The translations under genes and the position numbers were made by a program. From the NCBI GenBank assembly GCA_963748075.1, contig CAVVHQ010000023.1, positions 11,158-75,157 on the forward strand: 64,000 nt of DNA, in the 5' to 3' direction. This DNA is from VRUE01 sp963748075 (GTDB lineage Bacteria > Actinomycetota > Thermoleophilia > Solirubrobacterales > 70-9). Below are positions 8,174-17,020 of this stretch, in pieces (within the stretch, counting starts at the first letter, position 1; every line of letters starts with the position of its first letter). The notes beneath the pieces are model-generated. The model worked only from the letters and a program-made list of their open reading frames with translations. It made no database searches and was not told the DNA's origin.

Positions 8174-9096
8174 TCATTCCTTGGCGTGGTGGGTGGCGAG
8201 GCGCTTGGAGACCGCCTTCAGCTTCCTCTTTACCTCTCGCGGCGCATGGCGGATCTGGCTTTCGGCGAAGCGCAGGGTGGTCAGGCCCGCCGCAGTGTGC
8301 GCCTGGTCGCGCCGATGATCGGTCGCCTGCTCGCCCGGCGTGCGGTGATGACGCCAACCATCCGTCTCTACGACCAGTCCGATGCGAGGCCAGTAGAAGT
8401 CCACCCGGTAGCCGGTGACCCACGCTTGCGTCTCGGGGCGGGGCAGGGCCGCAGCTCGGGCGAGCGCCAGGAACTTGCGCTCCAGGCCCGTGTCGGTGAG
8501 CGCGCCGCAGCCGAGCAGCCGGCCCATGCAGGCCTTGCCCGGCCTGGGCGGAAGCGCCTCGATCGCGGCGCGCAGCGCCTCGGGGTCGACCAGATCGAGC
8601 CGGTCCGCCTCGTTGATGGCGCGTTCCACCTGCCATTCCGGGGCACATGACGCCAGATCAACAAGCGTAGAGACGGGGTCCGTCAGAGGTATTGCGGAAA
8701 CCTCGCAGCGATGCTCGGTACCCAGATCGGCCCGCCTGTGCACTCGAATGCCCGGATGGCGGCGGACCGCCTCTCTCGGGATAACGACGTGGATCTCGTC
8801 CCCCGGGGCGGTGCGCACGAGGCCCCACAACTCCGCCGCGCTGCGATGACTCAGCAATGCCCTGGGCCCACAGCTCAGGACGGCGGCCATCCATCGTCCC
8901 TTCCGCCCCACTTCCGGCCTGCCGACACGTAGACGCCACGCCACAGGGGGTGCAGCCGACCTCTGGAGATCCGATGCTTGATCGAGTCCGATCCCAAGCC
9001 GAGACCGAGCAACTGCGCCCTCGTCACCACTCCATGCTGCACCCTCGCCAGGTCCCAGACGCGAGCCGTGTCCCGTGGAGGATTTCGGGGGTCCAC
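8174..9096 (-). pseudogene. AbiEi-N/DUF559 (restriction-endonuclease-like) protein, one frameshift
   Basis: Member of a family common in Thermoleophilia that joins an N-terminal AbiEi-type winged helix to a C-terminal DUF559 Vsr/endonuclease-like fold. The N-terminal part (ARVQHGVVTRAQL to LHPLWRGVY) reads from an ATG at 9096. The frame then changes near 8928, after which VGRPEVGRKGRWMAAVLSCG continues the family sequence to the end. The C-terminal half keeps the endonuclease-like residues YRVDFYWPRIGLVVETDG. One missing base between the VY codons and VGRP explains the break. AbiEi domains act as antitoxins or regulators; the combined protein is uncharacterised. If the break is real, an internal start near MAAVLSCG could still make the C-terminal part. 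Confidence 0.7.
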
Positions 9097-9202
9097 AGTG
9101 CCCCCAAGGCTTCATCGGACCGAATTCGCCCCCATTCGACGAGGTGGCGGCAGGGAAATTGGCGCTATTTGGGCGGCTGCGCGGCGCCCGGCGAGGCTGG
9201 TG

Positions 9203-10315
9203 CTACCCGGGCGCCGCGCGACGGACCCGGTAGAGGCTGATCCGCGAGTCGAAGCCCTTCAGGTGGTGCTCACCGGCGAAGGAGTACGCGAACTTCTCCC
9301 CCGCCGCCGCTTTCCCCACGGAGTCGATCACGACGCTGCCCGGCCGGGCGATCCCGCTGAGGCGACTCGCCAGATTGACCGGGCGTCCGTAGTAGTCGCC
9401 GGCCTGGACGTGGACCGAGCCGTGGGCGATCCCGGCGCGCAGCTGCGGGAAGTCCTCGCCCTCGAGGTCGGCCGCCTCGACCATCCGCAGCGCCGCTTTG
9501 ACCATCGCCGCGGCGTTGGTGGAGACCAGCATCGCCGCGTCGCCGATCAGCTTCACCAGCCGCACCGGCGGCTCGGCCACCGCGGTCGCCAGCTCGTCGA
9601 GCCGGCCGGCGATCAGCCCCAGCTCCTCAGTCGCCACCTGCTCGCCGAGCCTGGTGAAGCCGACCAGGTCGGCGAAGCAGACGGACACCTCGGAGGTCGC
9701 CCTGATCTCGCCCGCGGCGAGGTCGGCGGCGCCGACCACGTCGCGACGGACCTGCTCGAGCATGTGAGCCCGCAGCGCGTAGGCGAGGGTCGGCTCGATC
9801 AGCGGCTGCATGTATTCGGCGGCGGCGGCGAAGCGCAGCGCCAGGTCGCGCTCGCTGTCGCCGGGCCGCATCACGGTGCGGATCACCAGGTCGCGGTTGG
9901 CTTCGGCGATCCGCGCCGTGGCCATCCCGATCGTCCGCGCCACCTGGAGGATCCCCTCCGCGGGCAGGCCGGCGTCGCGGAACGCCTTCACCCGCCGCGC
10001 CTCGTTCAGCTCGGACTCGGTCAGCGAGCGCTCGTCGGGGTCCGGGTAGGGGATGCCGAGCGCCGCCGTGGCGCGCTGCAGCAGGTCGAGCTCGACCCCG
10101 GAGATCTCGGCGATCTCGCGCGGCGTGTAGCGGGGGCCGCCGCCGGCCAGGACCCGCTCGACCGGCAGCAGGGCGAGACGGCCGGCGAGGATCGCCTCGC
10201 GCAGCTCCTCCAGCGGCACGCCTTCGCTCGCCAGGCGCTCCAGCAGCTCGCGCCGCTCCTCGCGCGCCTCGCCCTCCAGCCCGGCGAGCAGCCCCTCCGC
10301 CTCGAAGTCGATCAT
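9203..10315 (-). CDS. Class III adenylate cyclase with N-terminal regulatory domain (Rv1264-like)
   Basis: Cytosolic adenylate cyclase of 370 residues from the ATG at 10313-10315 (an in-frame ATG at 10363 is possible). Residues 1-195 are helical and resemble the autoinhibitory pH-sensing domain of mycobacterial Rv1264, with a MerR-like stretch near 66-115. The catalytic domain has CFADLVGFT (metal Asp215), VKLIGDAAM (Lys255, metal Asp259) and YYGRPVNLASRL (Asn314 and Arg318 for the transition state). The acidic substrate-specifying partner position is not obvious, as in Rv1264. It converts ATP to cAMP. The gene lies 3' of ggt on the same strand but 76 bases beyond its stop. Confidence 0.9.
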   Translation of the reverse strand: MIDFEAEGLLAGLEGEAREERRELLERLASEGVPLEELREAILAGRLALLPVERVLAGGGPRYTPREIAEISGVELDLLQRATAALGIPYPDPDERSLTESELNEARRVKAFRDAGLPAEGILQVARTIGMATARIAEANRDLVIRTVMRPGDSERDLALRFAAAAEYMQPLIEPTLAYALRAHMLEQVRRDVVGAADLAAGEIRATSEVSVCFADLVGFTRLGEQVATEELGLIAGRLDELATAVAEPPVRLVKLIGDAAMLVSTNAAAMVKAALRMVEAADLEGEDFPQLRAGIAHGSVHVQAGDYYGRPVNLASRLSGIARPGSVVIDSVGKAAAGEKFAYSFAGEHHLKGFDSRISLYRVRRAAPG

Positions 10316-10391
10316 CGGCGCATTCTCGCGGACGTGCCTTCGCTGCGTGATCCATAGGGGCACCGAATCAACGGCACGTCCACCAGGCGGG

Positions 10392-11957
10392 CTATGCGGT
10401 CGCGACCGCGCCGCCTCGGCGTGGGTCGCCGCCGCCGCTCAGCCTGCCGCTGGACGGATCGCGGACGACCGCCTGCACGCCGCCGAAGAACAGGTTGAGC
10501 CGCGGCCGGCGCAGGACCGGGACGCCGCGTGCCTCGATCCGCGCCAGCGCCGCCTCGTCGATCCCCGGCTCGGCCTGGACGATGCCGGCCTCGGAGTGCA
10601 GGCGCGGCGCCCGCACCGCCTCGCCGACGCCCATCCCCTGCTCGACCGCCCGCACCACGGTCTGCACGATCGCCGAGCGGATCCGGTTTGAGCCGGCGCT
10701 GCCCAGCCCCAGCTCGATCTCGCCGTCGCGCAGCACCACGGTCGGCGCCATCATCGACGGCACCCGCCGCCCGGGGGCGATCGCGTGGAAGCCGAGCGGG
10801 TTGAGGTCCTCCTCGCCGAGCATGTTGTTGAGGATCACCCCGGTGCCGGGAACGAGCACGCCCGAGCCCGAGCCGTTCGAGCAGGTGACGCTGGCGCAGA
10901 GCCCGTTCCCGTCGAGGGCCGCGATGTGAGTAGTCGAGCCGAGCAGCTCGCCGGCCTTCAGGTCGAGCCGCACCGGGTCGAGCAGCGCCTCCTCCAGCTC
11001 CTCGCCGTAGAGGGCTTCGGCGAACTCCTCGTCGCGGGCGGCGTTGGCGGCGTCCATCGCCGCGACCAGCCGCTCGGGGTCGCTGCTCCCCCCGAGGCGC
11101 TCGAGCAGGCCGAGCGTGTGGGCGATCAGGATCCCGCCCGAGGAGGGCGGCGGGTTGGTCAGCACCTCGGTGCCGCGGAAGGGCGCCCGGATCGGCCGCC
11201 GCTCGATCGCCTCGTAGCCGGCCAGGTCGGTCGGCCCCAGGGTGCCGCCGTGCTCGCCGACGAAGCCGCTCAGCGCCGCCGCCACCTCTCCGCGGTAGAA
11301 CGGCTCGGCCCCCTCGACGCCGAACCGTTCCAGCGCCCCGGCCAGCTCGGCGAAGCGGAAGACGTCGCCCCGGCCCAGCGGCCGCCCCTCCGGCGCGTAC
11401 AGCTCCCGCGTCCCCGGCAGGCGCTCGTGGATCGGCCAGAGGATCTCGAGGATGTAGGCCTGCTCGTCGTTGACCGGGGCGCCCTCGCGGGCGAGGCGGA
11501 CGCCGGGCGCGGCGAGCGCGGAGAGCGAGGCCGAGCCGAACCGCCGCAACGCCAGCTCCAGTCCCGCCGCCGTCCCCGGCACGCCGCAGGAAGCCGGCCC
11601 GACGTAGAACGTCTGCACCGTCTCGGCATCGAAGTGGACGGGGACGGGGGCGAGCTCGACCCCCCGCTCGGTTCCGTCCTTGCCGGGCGCGGACACAAAG
11701 AAGTCGATCAAGGTGGTCGCCGAATCCCCGGCGGAGGGAGCGTCGAGATCTGATTCTTCGCGACCGGAGCCGGGGTGAGGCCCTGGTGAATGAATCATCA
11801 TGAACCCCCCTGCCCCGAATCCAGTCAGCGGACTCTCGACCGCAAATGACGCAAGGACCGCAGCGACGGCGGCATCTACGGCGTTGCCTCCCTGGCGCAG
11901 TACCTCGGCCCCCGCCTCGGCGGTCAGCGGATGGCCGGCGGCGACGACCCCGCTCAT
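10392..11957 (-). CDS. ggt: Gamma-glutamyltransferase (Ntn hydrolase)
   Basis: Gamma-glutamyltranspeptidase of 521 residues, which hydrolyses or transfers the gamma-glutamyl group of glutathione-like thiols. AAGHPLTAEAGAEVLRQGGN opens the fold. The autoprocessing site is STTH with the nucleophile Thr342, and GVILNNMLGEEDLNP closes the substrate pocket. No signal peptide precedes the domain, so unlike the E. coli enzyme it looks cytosolic. A Ser/Asp-rich insertion lies at about residues 57-100. The gene begins 16 bases after the ftsZ stop on the same strand, so it is probably cotranscribed with parA-ftsZ, an unusual pairing. Confidence 0.9.
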   Translation of the reverse strand: MSGVVAAGHPLTAEAGAEVLRQGGNAVDAAVAAVLASFAVESPLTGFGAGGFMMIHSPGPHPGSGREESDLDAPSAGDSATTLIDFFVSAPGKDGTERGVELAPVPVHFDAETVQTFYVGPASCGVPGTAAGLELALRRFGSASLSALAAPGVRLAREGAPVNDEQAYILEILWPIHERLPGTRELYAPEGRPLGRGDVFRFAELAGALERFGVEGAEPFYRGEVAAALSGFVGEHGGTLGPTDLAGYEAIERRPIRAPFRGTEVLTNPPPSSGGILIAHTLGLLERLGGSSDPERLVAAMDAANAARDEEFAEALYGEELEEALLDPVRLDLKAGELLGSTTHIAALDGNGLCASVTCSNGSGSGVLVPGTGVILNNMLGEEDLNPLGFHAIAPGRRVPSMMAPTVVLRDGEIELGLGSAGSNRIRSAIVQTVVRAVEQGMGVGEAVRAPRLHSEAGIVQAEPGIDEAALARIEARGVPVLRRPRLNLFFGGVQAVVRDPSSGRLSGGGDPRRGGAVATA

Positions 11958-11973
11958 GCGGCCGAGCCCGGAG

Positions 11974-13488
11974 CTATCCGGGCAGGAACTCGGGGACGTC
12001 GAGGCTGCTCAGGTCGCCCGCCTTTTCGCTGCGCGGCGCGCGGCCGCTCTCCCTGGTGCGGCGGATCGTCGGCTCGGCGGCGCGGCGCGGCGTCGTGCGG
12101 CCGTCGAAGCGGGTGGCGACGACGGTGACCCAGATCTGGTCGCCCAGCTCCTCGTCGATGTTGGCGCCGAAGATGATGTTGGCGTCGGGGTGGGCGGCCT
12201 CGCCGACCAGCTTCGCCGCCTCGCTGACCTCGACCAGCGAGAGGTCGGCGCCGCCGGTGACCGAGAGCAGGATCGAGCGCGCCCCCTCCATCGAGGTCTC
12301 CAGCAACGGCGAGGAGATCGCTTTCTCGGCAGCCAGCAGGGCGCGGCCCTCGCCGCTGCCCATGCCGATCCCAAGCAGCGCCCGGCCGGCCTCGGACATG
12401 ATCGTCCGCACGTCGGCGAAGTCGAGGTTGATCAGCGCCGGCAGCGTCACCAGGTCGGAGATGCCCTGCACGCCCTGGCGCAGCACGTCGTCGGCCACCT
12501 GGAAGGCTTCGACCATCGAGGTCTGCTGGTCGAGCACTTCGAGCAGGCGGTCGTTGGGGACGACGATCAGCGTGTCGACCTCGGCGCCGAGCTCCTCGAT
12601 CCCCTTGGTCGCCTGGTTGCCGCGCCGCGAGCCCTCGAAGCTGAACGGCTTGGTGACGATGCCGACGGTCAGCGCGCCGATCTCGCGGGCGAGGCGGGCG
12701 ATCACCGGGGCGGCGCCCGTGCCGGTGCCGCCGCCGGCCCCGGCGGCGACGAAGACCATGTCGGAGCCCTTCAGCAGGCGCTTGATCTTGTCCTGCTCGT
12801 CGAAGGCGGATCGGTGGCCGACCTCGGCATCGGCCCCGGCCCCCAGCCCCCGGGTTTGCTCGTCGCCGATGTGAACGGTGACGTCGGCGACGCAGAGCTG
12901 CAAGGACTGGAGGTCCGTGTTGACGGCCATGAACTCGACCCCGGACACGTTCGCGTCGACCATCCGGTTGACGGCGTTGACCCCGGCGCCCCCGACGCCG
13001 ACGACCCGGATCACCGGCTGATGCGGCTCCCCGCTGCCGCGCGCCACGTACTCCGGTTCCTCCCGCCCGTAACGGGGCGTTTCGACCGGCGGCTCGCCGC
13101 GCGACTCCGGAGGCTCGGCGAAGACCCGCTTCAGCCTGTCGGGCGCGGACTCCGCGGTCTCAGCAGCTTGTCCGGAGCGAATCTGTCCCGCGGGGGTTGA
13201 GGACTCGGCTGAACCCGAGGCTTTAGACCCCTCTTCCGCGGGTGGCGCGGGAGAGGGGGTGTCCTCCCCGGCGCGGCGTCCTGTTCCTCGCCCCTTCGAC
13301 TCCGCGAGCGAGGAATCCTCCTCATGCGAGGAACCCAGCGACGGGGAGGGCGCCCCCTCCCCCGCGACAGGACCCGCGGGCAGATGCTCCGATGCCTCAG
13401 GTGGATCGGCCGGGGCGTCGTCGGCGGTCGAGCGGAACAGATCGGCGAGGGGGCCCTCGCGCATGCTGGCGCGCTTACGCCGACTCAT
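11974..13488 (-). CDS. ftsZ: FtsZ, cell-division GTPase with long N-terminal extension
   Basis: Tubulin-like GTPase that forms the division ring. The core starts at about residue 158 (PVIRVVGVGGAGVNAVNRM), the tubulin signature GGGTGTG is at 252-258, and the chain ends in SLDVPEFLP, the conserved C-terminal peptide that binds division partners. The extension of about 157 residues is disordered and acidic. Residues 37-84 are encoded by a palindromic repeat that also occurs in parA. The ATG at 13488 overlaps the parA stop by 14 bases, and MREGPLADLFRS looks like a genuine N-terminus. A GTG near 13056 would remove the extension and is the alternative start. It is not in a dcw cluster. Confidence 0.93.
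   Translation of the reverse strand: MSRRKRASMREGPLADLFRSTADDAPADPPEASEHLPAGPVAGEGAPSPSLGSSHEEDSSLAESKGRGTGRRAGEDTPSPAPPAEEGSKASGSAESSTPAGQIRSGQAAETAESAPDRLKRVFAEPPESRGEPPVETPRYGREEPEYVARGSGEPHQPVIRVVGVGGAGVNAVNRMVDANVSGVEFMAVNTDLQSLQLCVADVTVHIGDEQTRGLGAGADAEVGHRSAFDEQDKIKRLLKGSDMVFVAAGAGGGTGTGAAPVIARLAREIGALTVGIVTKPFSFEGSRRGNQATKGIEELGAEVDTLIVVPNDRLLEVLDQQTSMVEAFQVADDVLRQGVQGISDLVTLPALINLDFADVRTIMSEAGRALLGIGMGSGEGRALLAAEKAISSPLLETSMEGARSILLSVTGGADLSLVEVSEAAKLVGEAAHPDANIIFGANIDEELGDQIWVTVVATRFDGRTTPRRAAEPTIRRTRESGRAPRSEKAGDLSSLDVPEFLPG
13236..13379. repeat. 144-bp palindromic element inside ftsZ
   Basis: The two ends are imperfect inverted repeats of about 35 bp (left CCGCGGGTGGCGCGGGAGAG, right ending GCGACAGGACCCGCGG), and inner segments also pair (GTTCCTCGC with GCGAGGAAC). 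The length is exactly 48 codons and the ftsZ frame stays open. It is nearly identical to the copy in parA. Confidence 0.85.
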
Positions 13489-14773
13489 TCGCCAATACCT
13501 CCACAGCCAGCTCCCGGTAGTAGTTGGCGGCGCTGCTGTTCGAATCGTACTTGAGGACGCTCGATCCTTTCACCGGCGCCTCGGCGAACTTGATCGCCTT
13601 CTTGATCCGCGACCTGAAGACGAGGTCGCCGAAGTTCTCCTCGAGGATCTCCACCGCCTCCTTGGCGTGGACCGTGCGCGAGTCGAGCATGGTCGGCAGG
13701 ATGCCCTCGATCTTCACGTCCGGGTTGAGGTTCTCCTGGATCATCCGCAGCGTGTTCTGGAGCTGGACCAGCCCGCGCATCGACAGATACTCGCACTGGA
13801 CGGGGACGATCACCTTGCTCGCCGCGGTCAGCGCGTTGATCGTCAGCAGACCGAGGCTGGGCGGCGTGTCGATGCAGACGAAGTCGTAGTTGCCGGAGAC
13901 CTCCTTCAGCGCTTTCTCCAGCGAGCGCTCGCGGCCGATCTTGGTGCTCATCGCGATCTCCGCCCCGGCCAGGTCGATCGAGGCGACGGCGATGTCGATC
14001 TCGCGATGCTGGATCACCTCGCTGATCGGCATGTCCTGCACGAGCACGTCGTAGAGGCTCTTTTCCACCTTGTCCGGATCGATCCCCTGGCTCATCGTCA
14101 GGTTGCCCTGCGGATCCAGGTCGACGCAGAGCACCCGGTACCCGGACTCGGCGAACGCCACGGCCAGGTTCAGCGTCGTCGTCGTCTTCGCGACCCCGCC
14201 CTTCTGGTTGGCGAACGCGATCACCTCGGCGTGCTTCACAGGAGCCTCGGGCTCAGCGCTCGTCTCGACGGCCTCATGGCGAACAGGCGTGATCAGCTCA
14301 CTCGCCTTCATCCGCCCGTCGCCCTCAACGTCACCGTTTTCAGCCACAGCCGCCCCGGCGGTCGGTCCCGCCACCTCAGCTCCACCCTGCGCCATGGAAG
14401 CAGCCGAGGCGTCCGGTCCTTCGCCGTCAGCTCCACCCTGCGGCTTGGAGGTCGCCTGAGCGGCTGGCGCTTCGGCGCTGGCATCAGACGCCTCTCCCGC
14501 GGGTGGCGCGGGGGAGGGGGTGTCCTCCCCGGCGCGGCGTCCTGTTCCTCGCACCTCCGACTCGGCGAGTGAAGAATCCTCCTCAGGCGAGGAACCCAGC
14601 GACGGGGAGGACACCCCCTCGCCCGGGACAGGACCCGCGGTCGAGCCGTTGGTCCCTGACTCGTCAACTGGCCGCTCCGGCACCGCTTGCTCCATCCTCT
14701 CCAGCTCCTCGACGATCGGGTGCGGCTCTTCGGACGCGGGCGCGCGCTTGCTCTTGCGGCTGAGGAATCCCAT
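13475..14773 (-). CDS. parA: ParA-family ATPase with repeat-bearing N-terminal extension
   Basis: ParA/Soj-type ATPase of 432 residues. The deviant Walker A KGGVAKTTT is at 191-199, CVDLDPQGNLT follows, and the Walker B-like CIDTPPSLG precedes PVQCEYLSMRGL. The family core is intact and would bind DNA and a ParB-like partner for chromosome or septum positioning. Residues 1-180 form a disordered extension; residues 45-92 come from the same palindromic element as in ftsZ. The gene overlaps ftsZ by 14 bases and is divergent from bagA by 15 bases. No parB is visible, so a role in placing FtsZ is as likely as chromosome partition. Confidence 0.9.
   Translation of the reverse strand: MGFLSRKSKRAPASEEPHPIVEELERMEQAVPERPVDESGTNGSTAGPVPGEGVSSPSLGSSPEEDSSLAESEVRGTGRRAGEDTPSPAPPAGEASDASAEAPAAQATSKPQGGADGEGPDASAASMAQGGAEVAGPTAGAAVAENGDVEGDGRMKASELITPVRHEAVETSAEPEAPVKHAEVIAFANQKGGVAKTTTTLNLAVAFAESGYRVLCVDLDPQGNLTMSQGIDPDKVEKSLYDVLVQDMPISEVIQHREIDIAVASIDLAGAEIAMSTKIGRERSLEKALKEVSGNYDFVCIDTPPSLGLLTINALTAASKVIVPVQCEYLSMRGLVQLQNTLRMIQENLNPDVKIEGILPTMLDSRTVHAKEAVEILEENFGDLVFRSRIKKAIKFAEAPVKGSSVLKYDSNSSAANYYRELAVEVLANESA
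14497..14640. repeat. 144-bp palindromic element inside parA
   Basis: Second long copy of the element. It has the same length and reading frame as the ftsZ copy and about 11 mismatches by eye, of which most change the amino acid. It has the same terminal CCGCGGGTGGCG and GACAGGACCCGCGG. The match to the 6.1-kb copy continues a little beyond the right end. Confidence 0.85.
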
Positions 14774-14788
14774 AGCGCGGGTATTCGC

Positions 14789-15766
14789 ATGACTGCCCGC
14801 TTTTCCTGCCGCCGTGCGAAATTGCTAGGAATCACCCTGGATCTCTTGCCCGACCTCCTAGACAAGCGGCTGGTCTTCGTGACCGGCAAGGGGGGCGTCG
14901 GCAAGACGACGGTCGCGGTCGCCCTCGGTCTGAGGGCCGCCGCGGAAGGGAAGCGAACGATCGTCTGCGAGGTCGCCTCGCAGGAGAACGCCTCACGGTT
15001 CTTCGACCACACCGAAGTCGGCTTCCACGAGGTCGAGATGGAGGAGAACCTGTGGTCGATCTCGATCGACCCCGACGAGTCGATGCGCGAGTACGTGCTG
15101 CTCCAGCTCAAGGTCCGCGCGATGCGCGACCTGCTCTTCCGCAGCCGCATCTTCACCTACCTCGCCGCCGCCACGCCCGGTCTCAAGGAGCTGGTGACGA
15201 TCGGCAAGATCTGGGAGCTGGCGCAGCTCGACCGCAAGGTGAAGCGGGGGCGCAAGTACGACTTGGTGATCGTCGACGCTCCCGCCACCGGCCACGGAAT
15301 CGGCTTCCTGCAGACTCCCCGCACCTTCGCCTCGATCGCCCGGGTCGGACCGGTCCACTCCCAGGCGCTGCAGCTCAACCGGCTGATCGTCGACCACGAG
15401 CACACCGGCACGGCGATCGTCGCCCTGCCCGAGGAGATGCCGGTCAACGAGTCGGCCGCCCTGGAGAGCGAGCTGCGCTCCGAGGTCGGCGTCGCGGTCG
15501 ACCGCGTCTACCTCAACGCGCTCTACCCGGAGCGCTTCTCCAACCAGGAGGCGGAGCGGCTCGCCGAGCTGGCGGCGGGCGGGGACGGCGCGGTGCGAGC
15601 AGCCGCCCGCGCGGCGGTCTCCGAGCACGGCCGCGCCCGCTCGCAGCGCGCCCAGCTCGCCCGCCTGCGCCGCCGGGTCGAGACCCCGGTGAGGACGCTG
15701 CCCTTCCTCTTCGAGCCCGAGCTGGGAGTCGAGTCGGCCCGCAAGCTGGCCGGGAGGCTGCACTGA
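14789..15766 (+). CDS. BagA-like Get3/ArsA-family ATPase
   Basis: ArsA/Get3-family P-loop ATPase of 325 residues, matching mycobacterial Rv3679 (BagA). The P-loop is TGKGGVGKTT (residues 32-41), switch I is CEVASQENASRF, and IVDAPATGHGIGFLQTPRT is the switch II/A-loop region. There is one ATPase domain and no transmembrane segment. BagA/BagB form a heterocomplex on the cytosolic side and have been linked to envelope integrity. The ATG at 14789 lies 15 bases from the divergent parA start, which implies overlapping promoters. The stop overlaps the bagB start (TGATG). The client of the complex is unknown. Confidence 0.88.
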   Translation: MTARFSCRRAKLLGITLDLLPDLLDKRLVFVTGKGGVGKTTVAVALGLRAAAEGKRTIVCEVASQENASRFFDHTEVGFHEVEMEENLWSISIDPDESMREYVLLQLKVRAMRDLLFRSRIFTYLAAATPGLKELVTIGKIWELAQLDRKVKRGRKYDLVIVDAPATGHGIGFLQTPRTFASIARVGPVHSQALQLNRLIVDHEHTGTAIVALPEEMPVNESAALESELRSEVGVAVDRVYLNALYPERFSNQEAERLAELAAGGDGAVRAAARAAVSEHGRARSQRAQLARLRRRVETPVRTLPFLFEPELGVESARKLAGRLH

Positions 15767-16917
15767 TGCCCGCCGTCGACGAGATCCTCGCCGGCAAGGA
15801 CATCTGCATCTGCGCCGGCTCCGGCGGGGTCGGCAAGACGACCACCGCGGCGGCGATCGCCACCGGGATGGCGGCGCGCGGGCTGAAGGTCTGCGTGCTG
15901 ACGATCGACCCGGCGAAACGGCTTGCCGACTCGCTCGGGCTGCGCGAGCTGGGCAACGAGGCGAAGCGGGTCGACCCGGCGCTGTTCGAGCACCACGGAA
16001 TTGAGATGAAGGGCGAGCTGTGGGCGATGATGCTCGACGCCAAAGCGACCTTCGACGAGCTGGTCGCCCGCCAGGCGCCCGACGAGGAGTCGCGCGACCG
16101 GGTGCTCGGCAACCGCATCTACCAGCAGGTCTCCAACGCGCTCGCCGGCTCCCAGGAGTACATGGCGATGGAGAAGCTGTTCGAGCTGCACACCGGGGGC
16201 CGCTTCGATCTGCTCGTGCTCGACACGCCGCCGACCCGCAACGCGCTGGACTTCCTCGACGCGCCGCGCCGCCTCACCCAGTTCATCGAAGGCCGCTCGC
16301 TGCGCGTCTTCATGAAGCCGACCGGGCTGGCCGCCCGGGTCGCCGGCCGCGGCGCGACCGTGGCGCTCGGCGTGCTGAAGAGGATCGTCGGCTTCGACCT
16401 GCTCGCCGACCTGGCCGAGTTCTTCAACGCCTTCAGCGGCATGGTCGACGGCTTCCAGGCCCGCGCCAAGCGCGTCAACGGCCTGCTCGCCGACCCCCAC
16501 ACCCGCTTCCTCGTCGTCTGCGGCCCGCAGGGCGAGCCGGTCCGCGAGGCCGTCTACTTCCACCGCAAGCTGGTCGAGGCGAAGCTGCCGTTCGGCGGCG
16601 TGATCGTCAACAAGGTCCACTACCCGGCCGAGCGGCTGCGCGGCGACGGCGGCGACCTCGGCGCCGCGCTGGCCGCGAAGCTGGGCGACGAGGATCTGGC
16701 CCGCCGCGTCGCCGAGAACTTCGCCGACTACCAGGCGCTGGCCGAGCGCGACGCGGGCAACATCGAGCACCTCGCGGCGGAGCTGCGGACCCAGGGTGTG
16801 ATCCGCGTCCCCTATCTGGACGAGGACGTCCACGACCTCGACGGCCTCGCCGAGATCAACCGCTACCTGTTCGCCAGCAGCGAGGAGCGGCTGGCGCTGG
16901 CCGCCGGGCGGGCGTAA
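15766..16917 (+). CDS. BagB-like Get3/ArsA-family ATPase
   Basis: Second ArsA/Get3-family ATPase, 383 residues, corresponding to Rv3680 (BagB). GSGGVGKTT (18-26) is the P-loop, VLTIDPAKRLADSLGL is switch I with the conserved aspartate, and LLVLDTPPTRNALDFLDAP is switch II. The central helices (AFSGMVDGFQARAKRVNGLL) would form the client-binding groove. It starts within the stop codon of bagA, so the two are coupled and probably made in equal amounts. An arsenite pump is unlikely because no arsB or arsR is near and the protein is a single domain. Confidence 0.88.
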   Translation: MPAVDEILAGKDICICAGSGGVGKTTTAAAIATGMAARGLKVCVLTIDPAKRLADSLGLRELGNEAKRVDPALFEHHGIEMKGELWAMMLDAKATFDELVARQAPDEESRDRVLGNRIYQQVSNALAGSQEYMAMEKLFELHTGGRFDLLVLDTPPTRNALDFLDAPRRLTQFIEGRSLRVFMKPTGLAARVAGRGATVALGVLKRIVGFDLLADLAEFFNAFSGMVDGFQARAKRVNGLLADPHTRFLVVCGPQGEPVREAVYFHRKLVEAKLPFGGVIVNKVHYPAERLRGDGGDLGAALAAKLGDEDLARRVAENFADYQALAERDAGNIEHLAAELRTQGVIRVPYLDEDVHDLDGLAEINRYLFASSEERLALAAGRA

Positions 16918-17020
16918 TTTAGTCAACCACCTCGCTGGGCGAGCGTGGGCAAGCAGATCAAGGATCTCGCGCTTCGCGCTCGCACCGCTCCCTTCGGTCG
17001 CTCGATGCGCCGCGCCGCGC

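Noticed and set aside
7120..8650. Coding potential through the 24-bp repeat (frame with repeated ALGVLHD)
   Set aside because: The repeat is open in several frames because its length is a multiple of three. It lies after a clear stop of the methyltransferase gene and has no start or domain.
13056..13488. FtsZ starting at an internal GTG so that the repeat is non-coding
   Set aside because: Possible but less likely. MREGPLADLFRS looks like a family N-terminus, the start overlaps parA as a coupled gene would, and the frame stays open through the repeat in both genes.
14789..16917. Arsenite efflux ATPase operon
   Set aside because: The ArsA-like proteins are single-domain and coupled as in BagA/BagB. 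There is no arsB, arsR or arsC.
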